Below are positions 43,846-52,908 of a stretch of 64,000 nucleotides of DNA, piece by piece (position 1 is the first letter of the stretch; each line of letters starts with the position of its first letter). The translations under genes were made by a program, and so were the position numbers. This stretch comes from Lacihabitans sp. LS3-19 (GTDB taxonomy: Bacteria > Bacteroidota > Bacteroidia > Cytophagales > Spirosomataceae). The notes under the pieces were generated by a model that saw nothing but the letters and a program-made list of their open reading frames with translations, was not told where the DNA came from and searched no databases. Location: positions 124,001-188,000 of the forward strand of contig NZ_RJUA01000005.1 of the NCBI RefSeq assembly GCF_024343575.1, written 5' to 3'.

Positions 43846-45396
43846 ATGAAACTTATTAAATCATTTCTTCTTATCGTAATTTGCCTTCCGTTATGGTCAT
43901 TCGGTCAAAATCATATTAATAGTTATGAGTATTGGTTTGACAATAATTATGCTCAAAAAATATTGACACAGGTTACTCCGGCCGCCACACTTGATTTATC
44001 TACCAATATCCCAACCGATGGTTTGGCATCAGGAATTCATACATTGCATTTTAGGGCTATGGATGATTTAGGGAAATATAGTTCAACTCAAAGTCAGTTC
44101 TTTTATAAGGTCATTTATAATCAAATTACCCAAAACGAAATTGATGGATATGAATATTGGATAGATAATGATTATTTAGGCAAAACCACGGTTGCAAGTG
44201 CTGTTGGTGAAACCATTAACCTCAATGCCATTCTTGATTTTGCGGGCATTCCGGTCGGATTACATACATTAAATATCAGATTCAAAGACAAAAAATCGAT
44301 ATTTAGCATTACTCAGAGTCAGTTTTTCTACAAAATAAAACCCCAGGCTTTTGGTTCACAAAATCTGATTGTCGCTTTCGAATATTGGTTTAATGATGAT
44401 TTTGCCGGCAGGGAAACAGTAGTTTTAAATCAGCCGTTACAGCAGATTCATTTGCTCGAAAACCTCGACTTGTCTGAAATTCCTGCTGGAAATTATATCT
44501 TAAATTATAGATTTAAGGATACAATTGACCAGTGGAGCTCCGTCACAAGTGATGAAATTCAGAAATTGGTGATACCGAAAGCAATATTTAGTTTCTCAAA
44601 AACCGAAAATTGTGACTCGACAGTTTTTACCTTTACCAATGCCAGCGTAGATGCCAATTCCTATCTTTGGGATTTTGGTGATGGACAAACTTCTACTTTG
44701 GTAAACCCGGAGCATACTTTTTATTACCCGGGAGCATTTACTGTTAGTTTGAAAGCCATTGATTCTCAGTCGCTATTGGAAAACACTACTGAAGAGCCGT
44801 TTAAAATCAAAGGCAATACTTCGTATGCATTTCAGGTGCAGTCTTGCGGGCCATATACTTCACCAAGTGGCAAATACGTCTGGAATACCACCGGAACTTA
44901 TCTTGACACCCTGGTCAAAGCCGACGGTTGTGATAGTCTGATTACCATAAATCTTGCCGTAAATCCGGTTGTTATTCCAAATGCTCCCATCGCAACATCA
45001 GTTGCCAGATGTGGACCCGGAATTTTAACTTTGACAGCATCCGGTTGCAATAGTACTATAATTTGGTATGAAACTGCCACCTCTGATGAAGTTTTGGCTA
45101 CGGGCAATACATTTGTAACTCCAAATCTTGTTGTCTCCAGAGAATATTTTGTGGCTTGTACTGAAAACACCTGTATCAGCAATCGAACTGCCGTTTCAGC
45201 GATGCTCAATATTGACCTAAATCACCCAGCCGGAACATTGCCACCGGGAGTTTATAAGGTATCCAATCAGATAGTCAGCAGGGCGAGTATTAATGGCAAC
45301 AGCACTTATCAAGCTGCTAATAGTTTGGTCTTGCTTCCAGGATTTCAGGTTTCAAAAGGGATTACATTCAAAGCGGTAATATTAGGATGTGATTAG
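43846..45396 (+). CDS. Secreted PKD/Ig-like protein with GC-ending C-terminal motif
   Basis: This 516-residue protein has a signal peptide (~1-20), then three ~80-90-residue repeats, each with YEYW(F/I)D near its start and an FR(A/F)(M/K)D...SQFFYK-type end. A PKD domain follows (YLWDFGDGQTST, near 270-320), then an Ig-like segment with paired cysteines (RCGPGILTLTASGC ... REYFVACTENTC) and a C-terminal NSLVLLPGFQVSKGITFKA ending GCD. That tail closely parallels the end of the protein at 10999-14223 and is probably a sorting or anchoring signal. It is likely surface-exposed or released. It forms a two-gene unit with the beta-helix protein. Confidence 0.8.
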   Translation: MKLIKSFLLIVICLPLWSFGQNHINSYEYWFDNNYAQKILTQVTPAATLDLSTNIPTDGLASGIHTLHFRAMDDLGKYSSTQSQFFYKVIYNQITQNEIDGYEYWIDNDYLGKTTVASAVGETINLNAILDFAGIPVGLHTLNIRFKDKKSIFSITQSQFFYKIKPQAFGSQNLIVAFEYWFNDDFAGRETVVLNQPLQQIHLLENLDLSEIPAGNYILNYRFKDTIDQWSSVTSDEIQKLVIPKAIFSFSKTENCDSTVFTFTNASVDANSYLWDFGDGQTSTLVNPEHTFYYPGAFTVSLKAIDSQSLLENTTEEPFKIKGNTSYAFQVQSCGPYTSPSGKYVWNTTGTYLDTLVKADGCDSLITINLAVNPVVIPNAPIATSVARCGPGILTLTASGCNSTIIWYETATSDEVLATGNTFVTPNLVVSREYFVACTENTCISNRTAVSAMLNIDLNHPAGTLPPGVYKVSNQIVSRASINGNSTYQAANSLVLLPGFQVSKGITFKAVILGCD

Positions 45397-45559
45397 TTTT
45401 TTGTAAAAAGTTCATTTTGCATTTATATGGTTGTATTTTTTTTTAAAAACAGTATACAGATTAAGTTTAGCAAAGTTTTTTAAAAACAATTAAAGATTAT
45501 TTTAATCCCAAATGTTTAAGGAACTAGTTTATTTGTCAATTCTAATAAAAAAACTCATC

Positions 45560-46408
45560 TCAAACATCCAATTCCACAAACCGCCTAATTTCTTTTAAAG
45601 CATTTATGTAGCCTTTGGTGTAACTTTTTGGGTCTGAGGGATATTTTGAAATGCTTTTTAGGCCATTGAGATAATATTCATAGCCAGTTTTTTCATCTGT
45701 TTCATTATAAAAAATTGTGGCATTCCGCTCCATGGGTAAAGTCTCAAACCCGATGCCATTGGAATAAAACTTAAAGGGGGATTTTAGCTGACTGACCATA
45801 AATGACCTATAATTGTTGTCTTCTATCAATTGGAAATACGCCACATTAAAGTCTATTTGACCCAAAACTCGGGCTTTTATTTTAGCATTGCTTTCATGAG
45901 ACGCAGGTTTTAATCTCCACCAATTGTTTTCAAAACTCATCAAGTCGCTATTTTTGGATTCATAATAATTGTCCTTTTTTATCAAAAGTATTATCGAATA
46001 TTTATCGTTGGCGTTGCCTGTTAATTTCAAAAAATCGACCTCTCCTTTTTCGTTTTTCTGTTCTTCAATATTAAATTTTACTTTTGCAAAACCTTCAAAA
46101 TTTAGACTTGCGGTATTTTGGTTTTTTGAATCCCAGCTACCCAATGCAAACTCCCCTACTTGCGAAAGCAAAGTCAAGGTATCATTTTCGTAAAACTTCA
46201 AATAAGCCTCTTCAAAGTATTCTTTGCACCTATTTTTAAACACCGAAACCTGTAAACTATCATCTTGGTTTTTTACCAAATTGGCTTCAATAGTAAATTT
46301 TGAGACTTTAAATGTGCCCAATCTTTCATCTTCTGTTTGGCAGGAAATGAGAAATGTGATACTTAGAATAAAGAGAAATGAGGATTTTAAAGACTGTTTT
46401 AAGAGCAT
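45560..46408 (-). CDS. Putative surface lipoprotein
   Basis: From the ATG at 46408 the product is 282 residues. It has a lipoprotein signal (FLFILSITFLISC) followed directly by QTEDE, which fits the acidic export signal for surface display in Bacteroidota. The rest is a beta-rich soluble domain with no recognised family. An upstream TTG (46432) only adds eight residues and was rejected. The gene stands alone, ~160 nt after a convergent secreted-protein gene. Confidence 0.72.
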   Translation of the reverse strand: MLLKQSLKSSFLFILSITFLISCQTEDERLGTFKVSKFTIEANLVKNQDDSLQVSVFKNRCKEYFEEAYLKFYENDTLTLLSQVGEFALGSWDSKNQNTASLNFEGFAKVKFNIEEQKNEKGEVDFLKLTGNANDKYSIILLIKKDNYYESKNSDLMSFENNWWRLKPASHESNAKIKARVLGQIDFNVAYFQLIEDNNYRSFMVSQLKSPFKFYSNGIGFETLPMERNATIFYNETDEKTGYEYYLNGLKSISKYPSDPKSYTKGYINALKEIRRFVELDV

Positions 46409-46651
46409 TTTATAGTGGTTTTTACAAAACAAAAATATATTGATTTCTGGCTAAAAACTATAAAACCATACGAAAATCTACAAATTAAACATTTTCAGGT
46501 TTTTGTGATCAAAGAGATAGTTTTTTATTATAACAAAGGCCCATTTCGTTTATTTTGATTATCAAATACTTATGATTTGAACTTTTGTTTTTTTTAAATT
46601 GACAAAAGTGTCTAAATCAATCAGAATTCAAAAAGCTTTATTAGCCTAAAC

Positions 46652-47536
46652 CTATTCCCTCAATTTTCCCTGCAACCCACCTGTATGAATTAATAGGATC
46701 CTAGAACCTTTCTCAAAATCTCCTTTCTTGATTTTTTCGAGAATGCTGTAGAACATTTTCCCAGTATAGACTTGATCTAAAGGTATTTGGTGCTTGGCTT
46801 CGAAAGTTTTTATAAAGTCTAAAAGCTCAGCATTGTGTTTTCCATAACCTCCAAAATGGTATTCGGTCTCCAGCATCACATTTTCTGGAAAGTCTTTATT
46901 TAAGAAGCCTGAGATATCATTCCGTAAAAAATCTCCATTTTTCAGCACTGCCACGCCTATTATTTTACCTTTAAAATCATGGTTGGAAAGTAAACCCGCC
47001 ATAGTGCCGCCAGTGCCTACTGCAGTGCAGATATAATCAAATTGTTGCGAATTTAGCTCATTTATCAGTTCACCAACTCCGGGCAAAGCCAAGGTATTGG
47101 TACCACCTTCGGGAATTATAAAATAATCTTTAGGTAAACTTTCTGCTATTTTGTCTTTATCCCGATAGGCAGTTCTGCTCACAAAAGTAAACTTCATTCC
47201 CCGCTCAGTTGCCCTTTTCAAAGTCGGACTGCTGTTTTCGTTTAACTCATCGCCCCTGATTATGCCTAAACCTTCAAAACCAAATAGTGCACAAGCCTCC
47301 GCAAATGCCGCGATATGGTTGGAATATGCCCCTCCAAAGGTCGCTAGCTTTTTAAAACCTTTATTTTTTGCAAATAATAAATTGTATTTTAATTTCCTGA
47401 ATTTATTGCCAGATATATGCTCATGCGTAAGATCGTCACGTTTTACAAACACCTCGACCTGTTTTTCTTCAAACAAATCGTCGAATATTTGAACAATAGG
47501 CGTTGGAATATTTATTATCCTTTCGAATTCAAGCAT
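46652..47536 (-). CDS. D-cysteine desulfhydrase / ACC deaminase family PLP enzyme
   Basis: This 294-residue fold-type II PLP protein has VKRDDLTHEHISGNKFRKLK (Schiff-base lysine K45), the phosphate-binding FGGAYSNHIAAFA and the substrate loop IPEGGTNTLALPG, then AVGTGGTMAGL. Homologues are either 1-aminocyclopropane-1-carboxylate deaminases or D-cysteine desulfhydrases; the deciding residues cannot be judged safely by eye. It is shorter than the ~330-residue reference enzymes. It is divergent to the pseudouridine synthase gene with only 22 nt between starts. Confidence 0.86.
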   Translation of the reverse strand: MLEFERIINIPTPIVQIFDDLFEEKQVEVFVKRDDLTHEHISGNKFRKLKYNLLFAKNKGFKKLATFGGAYSNHIAAFAEACALFGFEGLGIIRGDELNENSSPTLKRATERGMKFTFVSRTAYRDKDKIAESLPKDYFIIPEGGTNTLALPGVGELINELNSQQFDYICTAVGTGGTMAGLLSNHDFKGKIIGVAVLKNGDFLRNDISGFLNKDFPENVMLETEYHFGGYGKHNAELLDFIKTFEAKHQIPLDQVYTGKMFYSILEKIKKGDFEKGSRILLIHTGGLQGKLRE

Positions 47537-47558
47537 ATTTTACGAAATTTGCACCAAT

Positions 47559-48602
47559 ATGAATACATTAGAAAAAAACATAGACGCTTTCGAGGACGAC
47601 GAGGAAGAATTGATGGAGAATATTACCATCAATGTAGATCCCGGTCAAACCTTCATGCGTCTCGACAAATACCTTTCGCATCATCTAAAAAATGTTTCGA
47701 GAACTAGAGTCCAGAATGCCATTGAGACGGATTCGGTTAAAGTAAACGAGAACACCGTAAAGCCAAGCTACAAAGTAAAGCCTTTGGACAAAATTACGGT
47801 TTCGTTGGTAAAACCCATGGGAATTCCTACAGAAGTTTTGCCTGAGGACATTCCGCTTAATATTGTTTACGAAGATGACACCCTGCTGATAGTAAACAAA
47901 GCTCCAGAGATGGTGGTGCATCCGGGTCATGGCAACTATACTGGCACTTTGGTGAATGCCTTGGTGCATCATTTTGCTCATTTGCCTACCGGAGCGGAAG
48001 GGAAAGCCAGGCCAGGCCTTGTGCATAGAATTGACAAAGGCACCTCGGGTCTTTTGGTGATAGCCAAAACGGAGTTTGCCTTGCAGTTTTTGGCCAAGCA
48101 GTTTGCTGACCACACCACCGAAAGAACCTACAATGCATTGATTTGGGGCGAACCCAAAGAGCCAAAAGGCACGGTAAACGCACATATAGGCAGAGGATTT
48201 AAAGACAGAAGAATATCGGACGTTTTTCCTGATGGCGACTATGGCAAAGTGGCGATTACGCATTATGAAGTATTAAAAAACATGCGGTATGTTTCGCTCA
48301 TCCAATGCAAACTTGAAACTGGACGTACACACCAGATTAGAGCTCACATGAAGTACATCGGGCATACATTGTTCAATGACGCCACTTATGGAGGCGATAA
48401 GGTGTTGAGAGGAGATCTGTTTTCAAAATACAAGCAATTTGTGGAAAACTGTTTCGAGATAATTCCTCGGCAGGCTTTACATGCTAAATCGTTAGGATTT
48501 ATACATCCGACCACAAAAGAGTGGATGCAGTTTGACTCCGAACTACCAGAAGATTTTCAGAAAGTTTTAGAAAAATGGGACCATTACCTACATTTTAAAT
48601 GA
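47559..48602 (+). CDS. RluA/RluD-family 23S rRNA pseudouridine synthase
   Basis: This 347-residue protein has an N-terminal S4 RNA-binding domain (RLDKYLSHHLKNVSRTRVQN) and a pseudouridine synthase domain with the catalytic aspartate in LVHRIDKGTSGLLVIAK. LETGRTHQIRAHM and RQALHAKSLGFIHP complete the RluD-type core. It isomerises uridines in 23S rRNA (RluD acts on U1911/1915/1917 in E. coli). An acidic 25-residue lead (EDDEEELMEN) precedes the S4 domain. The GNAT gene downstream overlaps by 4 nt (ATGA). Confidence 0.93.
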   Translation: MNTLEKNIDAFEDDEEELMENITINVDPGQTFMRLDKYLSHHLKNVSRTRVQNAIETDSVKVNENTVKPSYKVKPLDKITVSLVKPMGIPTEVLPEDIPLNIVYEDDTLLIVNKAPEMVVHPGHGNYTGTLVNALVHHFAHLPTGAEGKARPGLVHRIDKGTSGLLVIAKTEFALQFLAKQFADHTTERTYNALIWGEPKEPKGTVNAHIGRGFKDRRISDVFPDGDYGKVAITHYEVLKNMRYVSLIQCKLETGRTHQIRAHMKYIGHTLFNDATYGGDKVLRGDLFSKYKQFVENCFEIIPRQALHAKSLGFIHPTTKEWMQFDSELPEDFQKVLEKWDHYLHFK

Positions 48603-49045
48603 TAACACTTAGAAAAGCCGTAGCCAAAGACGTAAAAGCCATCATGAATTTGGTAAACGAATTGGCAGTTTATGAAAATGCTCCCGAACAAGTGAGCAAT
48701 ACCGAAGAAAGAATGCTGGAGGAGGGTTTTGGCCCTAAAAAAGCTTTTGAATGTATATTGGCAGAGTCTGAAAATGGAATAATTGGCATGGCCTTGTACT
48801 ATTTCAGGTATTCAACTTGGAAAGGCCGCAGGTTGTATTTAGAAGATTTGGTAGTAACAGAAAGCCAAAGAGGCACAGGAGCAGGCAAACTACTATTTGA
48901 TGCCATGATAGAAACCGCCAAGCAAGAAGACTGCTCAGGAATGATGTGGCAGGTATTGGATTGGAACAAACCAGCAATCAATTTCTATGATAAGTACAGT
49001 ACCAGATATGATGAAGGTTGGTTGAATTGTCATTTGGATTTTTGA
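48599..49045 (+). CDS. GNAT acetyltransferase of the diamine/thialysine (SAT-like) group
   Basis: This 148-residue single-domain GNAT enzyme closely matches the spermidine/thialysine acetyltransferase group: LVNELAVYENAPEQV, MALYYFRYSTWKGRRLYLED, the acetyl-CoA loop SQRGTGAGKLL and WQVLDWNKPAINFYDK. The likely substrate is a small diamine or amino acid. It is translationally coupled to the pseudouridine synthase. This group is usually ~150-170 residues, so it appears complete. Confidence 0.9.
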   Translation: MITLRKAVAKDVKAIMNLVNELAVYENAPEQVSNTEERMLEEGFGPKKAFECILAESENGIIGMALYYFRYSTWKGRRLYLEDLVVTESQRGTGAGKLLFDAMIETAKQEDCSGMMWQVLDWNKPAINFYDKYSTRYDEGWLNCHLDF

Positions 49046-49145
49046 AGTGGATAATCCCCAATTTTTATAAAATTTGGAATAGACAAAACTATTGTTGTAT
49101 ATTTTATGATGATATATTAAATCCCAAAAATTAAAAACAAGAAAT

Positions 49146-49367
49146 GTGCAAATAGGAAAATACCTGATAATAAGTGGCTTAATTTTGCTGCTCATCGGAA
49201 TAATCTACTACTTCTGGGGAGAAAAACTCGACTGGATTGGTAGATTGCCTGGAGATATCAAAATCGAAAAACCTGGCTTTAAACTTTATTTCCCTTTAAC
49301 CACAATGCTATTGGCTAGTTTGATTTTGAATGGCATTCTTTGGTTGATAAAAAAATACTTTAATTAA
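49146..49367 (+). CDS. DUF2905 family small membrane protein
   Basis: This 73-residue protein has two hydrophobic helices (~5-24 and ~50-68) around a short loop with WIGRLPGDIKIEKPGFKLYFP, the hallmark of the DUF2905 family. The function is unknown. The start is a GTG (no in-frame ATG nearby). Its last 8 nt overlap the end of the next gene on the opposite strand. Confidence 0.85.
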   Translation: MQIGKYLIISGLILLLIGIIYYFWGEKLDWIGRLPGDIKIEKPGFKLYFPLTTMLLASLILNGILWLIKKYFN

Positions 49368-50841
49368 GCTCGGGAAAAGTAAAAGAGAGTTTTGAAAGGA
49401 AAAAATATTCTTGATTCCCAATATCGTTAGGGTTTCGAACGGTTTTGTACCCAAAAGCCAAGAAGTTTTTATTATACCAAGAAAACAAATCTACCGTAAC
49501 GTCCGATAAGAAAATATTATCTTTTTTTGCTAGATCTATAGGGACAAAATCCACTGGATCCCTATGGTCACCAATAAGTTTTATAAAAATAGTTTCATCT
49601 TTGGCATAAGCCACCAATATCCCTTCATTTACAAAACTTGCTTGCACTTTATTGTTCAGCACTGCACTTTCAAGGTTTTTTAAATCTATACTGTAGTCCC
49701 ATGTTTTCTTGCCGTTTCCGTCAAAAGTAAAAAACAAACTTTGGGTATATTTATAGTTATTAAAATCACGCTGAGTTCTATAGTTTTCACCAAGATGTAT
49801 CAAATTGCTCCTCGAGTACGACATATTGTTTTTATATTCTGGATAAAAAACTTCTGCTACGAGCAGCACTTTTCCATTGTCCAAAATAGGCTGTTGGAGA
49901 TTCAAACGCTGCCTTATTTTCGGGTCTTTACCTTTTTCCCTTTTCAAGCTAAGGCGTTTTTGTATTTTTTCTTGTTTTTTAGCTGACAGGTAGGAATAAT
50001 AGTTCTGAAGCTCTGAAAATTTAAAATACTGAATATCTTCAAAATCTTCTACAGGCGTAAAATAGAAGCCAGATGAATATTCAGAGCAGTTTTCCGCGAA
50101 ATTACCCGCTAAAAAATACTTATTATCCGGAAGTTTTAGAACTTTTGAGTTTTGAACTACATGTCGCTTGTCTCCCAAGTCTTTCATGTAGAGCAACTTA
50201 CCTTCTTCGTCAAAAACTGTAAATTTAAATTGGCATTTTTTATCGTCTTTTAGCATCAAGTAAATTTCTTTAGAGTTCTCGTTAATTTCTAAAGACAGTA
50301 CTTTTATATGATTGGAGTATATCTGAGGTAGAACTTTGGCACTTAAATCAAATAAACGATGGAGTTCGGCAACAGGTTTGTCGTTATATTTACCCAAAAT
50401 AATAACTTTAGTATCTATGGCTGCAAAAAACTCAACATCCATATCAGTTAGCATTTTGGTTTCTGTAATCACCGCATCACCTTTTTCTAAGTCTAACTTT
50501 ACGATTTTTACTTTTCGTGTATCCGATTCCCTCAACAAGCAATAGAGATAATTTTTACTTTGAAAATACTTAATAAGACTAAAGCTAATTCCGGGATCTA
50601 TCGTATTTATCCAAATCTTCTGTAAATTATTATCAAATTTTGAATAAATCAATTTACCTTTTCTGCCAAAAAAATTGGATTGGGAATTTATCACTAACAC
50701 TCCGTTTGTGTCAAGAGAAATCACGCTAAAATCATCATCTACATCATTTCTGAGTGGAATTTCGACATCAACGGTTTCAACCAACTGTGCAAAAATCGGT
50801 TGGCTAAAAATTGTCAATATTATAAAAACGAAATATTTCAT
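49360..50841 (-). CDS. Exported hypothetical protein, probably beta-rich
   Basis: This 493-residue protein has a signal peptide (~1-18, FSQPIFA-QL). No family was recognised; alternating short hydrophobic strands and repeated phrases such as YSKFDNNLQKIW, FTVFDEEGKLLYMKD and FFTFDGNGKKTWDY suggest a beta-propeller-like fold. It is the last gene of the pyrB-nuoC-yfcE series; its start overlaps the yfcE stop by 4 nt. Confidence 0.65.
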   Translation of the reverse strand: MKYFVFIILTIFSQPIFAQLVETVDVEIPLRNDVDDDFSVISLDTNGVLVINSQSNFFGRKGKLIYSKFDNNLQKIWINTIDPGISFSLIKYFQSKNYLYCLLRESDTRKVKIVKLDLEKGDAVITETKMLTDMDVEFFAAIDTKVIILGKYNDKPVAELHRLFDLSAKVLPQIYSNHIKVLSLEINENSKEIYLMLKDDKKCQFKFTVFDEEGKLLYMKDLGDKRHVVQNSKVLKLPDNKYFLAGNFAENCSEYSSGFYFTPVEDFEDIQYFKFSELQNYYSYLSAKKQEKIQKRLSLKREKGKDPKIRQRLNLQQPILDNGKVLLVAEVFYPEYKNNMSYSRSNLIHLGENYRTQRDFNNYKYTQSLFFTFDGNGKKTWDYSIDLKNLESAVLNNKVQASFVNEGILVAYAKDETIFIKLIGDHRDPVDFVPIDLAKKDNIFLSDVTVDLFSWYNKNFLAFGYKTVRNPNDIGNQEYFFLSKLSFTFPELN

Positions 50842-51335
50842 CTAGGACCAAGTTCTATTACCTCTAAATTCGTGACCTTCCCATTTTCTATGCTCATTCT
50901 CATGATCGTTCTTACATGATGAAAGCCGTGTTTCCCTGCTGCACCAGGATTGATATATACCAGCCCTTGATTGGTAGGATCTTTAATTACTCTCAAAATA
51001 TGGGAATGCCCGCAAATAAACAAGTTTGGCTGGTTTAATTTTATAATTTTCTTAATTCTTGCTGAGTATTTTCCAGGCAATGAGCCTATGTGGGTCATAA
51101 AAACTTTGAGGTTTTCTATCTCAAAAATCAAATCTTCAGGCAATTCAAATCGAAGTTCTTGGGTCTCGATATTTCCATAAACTGCACGAGTAGGTTTAAA
51201 AACACAAAGAGCGTCTAAAACTTCGCGATTGCCAATGTCTCCAACATGCCAAATCTCATCTACCTCTTTGAAGTGTTCGAATACCATTGGATCAAGATAA
51301 GAGTGCGTGTCTGATATGAGTCCAATGTTTTTCAT
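50838..51335 (-). CDS. yfcE: YfcE/MJ0936-family metallophosphoesterase
   Basis: This 165-residue calcineurin-like phosphoesterase has all metal motifs: GLISDTH (D8, H10), VGDIGN, YGNIE, THIGS and GHSH. YfcE-type enzymes hydrolyse phosphodiesters in vitro, with an unsettled cellular role. It starts immediately after the nuoC stop and overlaps the next gene by 4 nt. Confidence 0.88.
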   Translation of the reverse strand: MKNIGLISDTHSYLDPMVFEHFKEVDEIWHVGDIGNREVLDALCVFKPTRAVYGNIETQELRFELPEDLIFEIENLKVFMTHIGSLPGKYSARIKKIIKLNQPNLFICGHSHILRVIKDPTNQGLVYINPGAAGKHGFHHVRTIMRMSIENGKVTNLEVIELGPR

Positions 51336-51833
51336 TTAGTATTTTACTTTAATGCCATGGTATTTTTCTAGTTCCTCGTAGTCTTTTCGCATTGGGTGTC
51401 CTTCCCAATCTGCCGGCAAAAGAATTCTTCTTAAATCAGGATGAGTATTGAACTTTACACCAAAAAAATCAAAAATTTCTCTCTCATGCCAGTCTGCCGT
51501 TTTCCATAAAGCCGAAACCGAATCTATTCGTGATGAATCATCCAAAGTTCGGTCGATTTGAGTTTTTAATATCAATGAAACACCAAATGGAATTGAGGTG
51601 AAATGATAGATAATGTCAATTTTCCCATTTTCTACGCCGTTGTCTATCCCTGTAATACAATTTAACAAATCAAAATAATACGTCGGAGAAGTGTAAATAT
51701 ATTGGCAAATTTTTAAAAGGTCTTTTGTTTCAAACAAAATATATGGTTGGGAAACTTCCTCAAGCAAGGTTAATTCAAGATTTAGCTTTTTTTGTAAATC
51801 TTCGAATATTGTTTTGGTTTTTGAGAGGTTCAT
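51336..51833 (-). CDS. nuoC: NADH-quinone oxidoreductase subunit C
   Basis: This 165-residue subunit of the peripheral arm of complex I has the 30 kDa-subunit signature SVSALWKTADWHEREIFDFF and PDLRRILLPADWEGHPMRKD. It is a stand-alone NuoC, not fused to NuoD. It lies 4 nt after pyrB and directly before yfcE, about 9 kb away from nuoIJK and on the opposite strand. No other nuo gene is nearby. Confidence 0.95.
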   Translation of the reverse strand: MNLSKTKTIFEDLQKKLNLELTLLEEVSQPYILFETKDLLKICQYIYTSPTYYFDLLNCITGIDNGVENGKIDIIYHFTSIPFGVSLILKTQIDRTLDDSSRIDSVSALWKTADWHEREIFDFFGVKFNTHPDLRRILLPADWEGHPMRKDYEELEKYHGIKVKY

Positions 51834-51837
51834 ATAT

Positions 51838-52761
51838 TTAATTTTTTTGAGCCAATAGGAACATCACTGCCATTCTTACGGCCACACCGTTTTCTACTTG
51901 GTCTAATATTATAGAATGCTGAGAGTCTGCAGCGTCAGAACTTAGCTCTACTCCTCTATTGATCGGACCTGGGTGCATTATTACTATTTCCTTATCTAAC
52001 TTTTCTAACATACTTTTGTTTATTCCAAAATACAATGAATATTCTCTCAATGAAGGAAAATACTTCAACTGCTGGCGTTCGAGCTGAATTCTTAGCACAT
52101 TGGCTACGTCACACCATGCTAGAGCTTCTTCTACCTTATCAAAAACTTTAACACCCAATTCGCCTAAATGTTTTGGAATTAAGGTCTTTGGCCCACAAAC
52201 TCTAACTTCTGCCCCCAGTTTTTGCAAACAAAATATATTTGAAAGTGCAACTCTAGAATGTAGTATATCTCCAATTATTGCTATCTTTTTGCCTTTTAGG
52301 TCACCAATTTTCTCCTGCATAGAGAATGCATCCAACAAAGCCTGCGTAGGATGTTCATGGGTGCCATCTCCTGCATTTACTATATTAGCCTTGATTTTAT
52401 TGGATAAAAAATGTGGAGCTCCAGGACTACTATGTCGCATAACCACCATGTCCACTTTCATTGCCAAAATATTATTGACAGTGTCCAGTAGTGTTTCACC
52501 CTTTTTAACTGAACTGCCCGCAGAACTAAAATTGATGGTATCGGCCGAAAGTCTTTTTTCTGCCAATTCGAATGAAAGCCTTGTACGGGTAGAGTTTTCA
52601 AAAAAAAGATTGGCAATCGTGATGTCTCGAAGAGAAGGAACCTTTTTGATGGGTCTATTAATGACTTCTTTAAATTCTTTTGCAGTTGAGAGTATTAAAT
52701 GAATATCGTTTTCTGTGATATTTTTTATTCCCAATAAATGTCTTGTACTTAAAGAATCCAT
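51838..52761 (-). CDS. pyrB: Aspartate carbamoyltransferase catalytic subunit
   Basis: This 307-residue enzyme commits carbamoyl phosphate and aspartate to pyrimidine synthesis. It has the carbamoyl-phosphate site FFENSTRTRLSFELAEKRL, VVMRHSSPGAPHFL, the DGTHEHPTQALLDAF segment and the aspartate loop around MHPGPINRGVE. The length is standard for PyrB. It heads a - strand operon pyrB-nuoC-yfcE-hypothetical. No pyrI is present. Confidence 0.96.
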   Translation of the reverse strand: MDSLSTRHLLGIKNITENDIHLILSTAKEFKEVINRPIKKVPSLRDITIANLFFENSTRTRLSFELAEKRLSADTINFSSAGSSVKKGETLLDTVNNILAMKVDMVVMRHSSPGAPHFLSNKIKANIVNAGDGTHEHPTQALLDAFSMQEKIGDLKGKKIAIIGDILHSRVALSNIFCLQKLGAEVRVCGPKTLIPKHLGELGVKVFDKVEEALAWCDVANVLRIQLERQQLKYFPSLREYSLYFGINKSMLEKLDKEIVIMHPGPINRGVELSSDAADSQHSIILDQVENGVAVRMAVMFLLAQKN

Positions 52762-52779
52762 CTAGTATTAATAATTTTA

Positions 52780-52823
52780 CAAAAGTAATAAAATATGAGT
52801 TCTTAAAAAATCTAAACTTAGAT
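52780..52823 (-). promoter_or_regulatory. pyrB promoter region
   Basis: A -7 box TACTTTTG (- strand, 52780-52787) lies 18 nt upstream of the pyrB start. The -33 position about 19 nt further up reads TTTT rather than TTTG. Just beyond it, ATCTAAACTTAGAT (52810-52823) is a perfect inverted repeat with 6-bp arms, a candidate operator. The -7 box is the firm part; the rest is inference. Confidence 0.5.
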
Positions 52824-52908
52824 ACTAAGCTATTTTGCTAATATTAATTTCAAGAAATCGGTTAAATTTCATTCCCTTTCATCACGTTTTACCATTCTTA
52901 ATGAATAA

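Noticed and set aside
47685-48263. A 192-codon - strand frame opposite the pseudouridine synthase
   Set aside because: It is an antisense shadow of a well-conserved gene, with no domain and no operon partner.
52100-52702. A 200-codon + strand frame opposite pyrB
   Set aside because: pyrB on the other strand has all family motifs over its full length; the antisense frame has no recognisable domain.
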